Of a DNA stretch of 64,000 nt, positions 63,843 through 64,000 are shown piece after piece. The stretch is from positions 310,001 to 374,000 of the forward strand of contig CBDFHW010000009.1 in NCBI GenBank assembly GCA_965247815.1. Reading direction: 5' to 3'. The number at the start of each line of letters is the position of its first letter. The stretch's first letter is position 1. The notes under the pieces were generated by a model. The model worked only from the letters and a program-made list of their open reading frames with translations. It was not told where the DNA came from and ran no database searches. The translations under genes and the position numbers were made by a program. The stretch is from CBDAQA01 sp965247815 (GTDB lineage: Bacteria > Planctomycetota > Phycisphaerae > Tepidisphaerales > Tepidisphaeraceae).

Positions 63843-64000
63843 TTACCCTGGCTGATCGCCTTCCAGCAGTTTTCCGTCCCGCACCCGTATCCACCGGCGG
63901 GTGTGGCGCGCCACTTCCATGTCGTGCGTGACGATCACCACGGTTTTACCCTGCTGATTTAACGACTTGAACAGTTCCATGATGGTCTCGGCCATCGCGG
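63843..64000 (-). CDS. ABC transporter ATP-binding protein, C-terminal fragment
   Basis: Only the last 51 codons are in the window. The end is MAETIMELFKSLNQQGKTVV, then IVTHDMEVARHTRRW and RDGKLLEGDQPG. The IVTHD motif is the H-loop of ABC ATPases. It is the nucleotide-binding partner (MacB/LolD type) of the adjacent permease; the beginning lies outside the window. Confidence 0.92.
   Translation of the reverse strand, partial: AMAETIMELFKSLNQQGKTVVIVTHDMEVARHTRRWIRVRDGKLLEGDQPG

Noticed and set aside
1..64000. CRISPR arrays, tRNA and rRNA genes, phage modules, defence operons
   Set aside because: No regular spacer arrays, cloverleaf-like segments, or phage structural genes were found by reading; a covariance-model search would be needed to exclude tRNA fully.

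Overview
The window looks like chromosomal DNA of a high-GC planctomycete, most likely class Phycisphaerae. The evidence is a secreted protein with an LEPR-XLL type N-terminal motif (LEPRRLM), a prepilin-like protein of the kind abundant in planctomycetes, several sugar-cleaving secreted enzymes, and mostly short, mixed-strand operons. This placement is an inference from gene content; no rRNA or tRNA gene was found. There is no CRISPR array, prophage or integrated plasmid. Most of the window is core and ordinary accessory chromosome.

Layout. 1-9.5 kb: the 3' part of pyruvate phosphate dikinase, a secreted Cys/His-domain protein, a shortened lutB-like gene and a frameshifted lutC-like gene, a Gfo/Idh/MocA oxidoreductase, two small unknowns, a prepilin-like protein and hemP. 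9.5-20 kb: an aldo/keto reductase with a glucuronokinase-type GHMP kinase, a GH127 beta-L-arabinofuranosidase, a DUF58 protein, PilT, a GH27 alpha-galactosidase, and a HAD phosphatase. This block suggests scavenging of plant-type polysaccharide. 19.5-31.6 kb: coaB, dut, ftsK, an orphan nucleotidyltransferase, an acyl-CoA dehydrogenase-like protein, a DUF3467 protein, proC, and a peptide ABC transporter reduced to one permease and one binding protein.

32-38.5 kb: the information-processing cluster dnaA, dnaG, rpoD on the minus strand, with a 686-bp non-coding region upstream of dnaA that is a possible replication origin, then a zinc-ribbon thioredoxin. 38.9-39.4 kb: a scar of mobile DNA, namely a 123-bp MITE with a 9-bp target duplication inside an older inverted repeat, next to the 3' end of an IS3-type transposase gene. 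39.4-55 kb: a second aldo/keto reductase, DegP/HtrA protease, panB, a PAC2 protein, a beta-propeller lipoprotein, an amidohydrolase, a CPBP protease, a large secreted cyclophilin/LEPR-XLL protein, folC and rimO. 55-64 kb: a membrane protein, a Uma2 nuclease-like gene, the pgsA-pgpA-uppP envelope lipid operon, argD, a lipoprotein, and a TolC/MacB-type export operon running off the right edge.

How genes cooperate: pgsA and pgpA catalyse successive steps of phosphatidylglycerol synthesis and uppP recycles the undecaprenyl carrier. panB and coaB both serve coenzyme A synthesis but are 23 kb apart. dnaA, dnaG and rpoD form a replication/transcription cluster. The three export genes at the right edge form a tripartite efflux unit whose adaptor would lie outside the window. 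The most interesting items are the T7 frameshift in the lutC-like gene beside a lutB-like gene lacking about 100 residues, the nested MITE, the TTTAGC...GCTAAA palindromes, the DnaA signature with Asn in place of Asp, and the LEPR-XLL cyclophilin.
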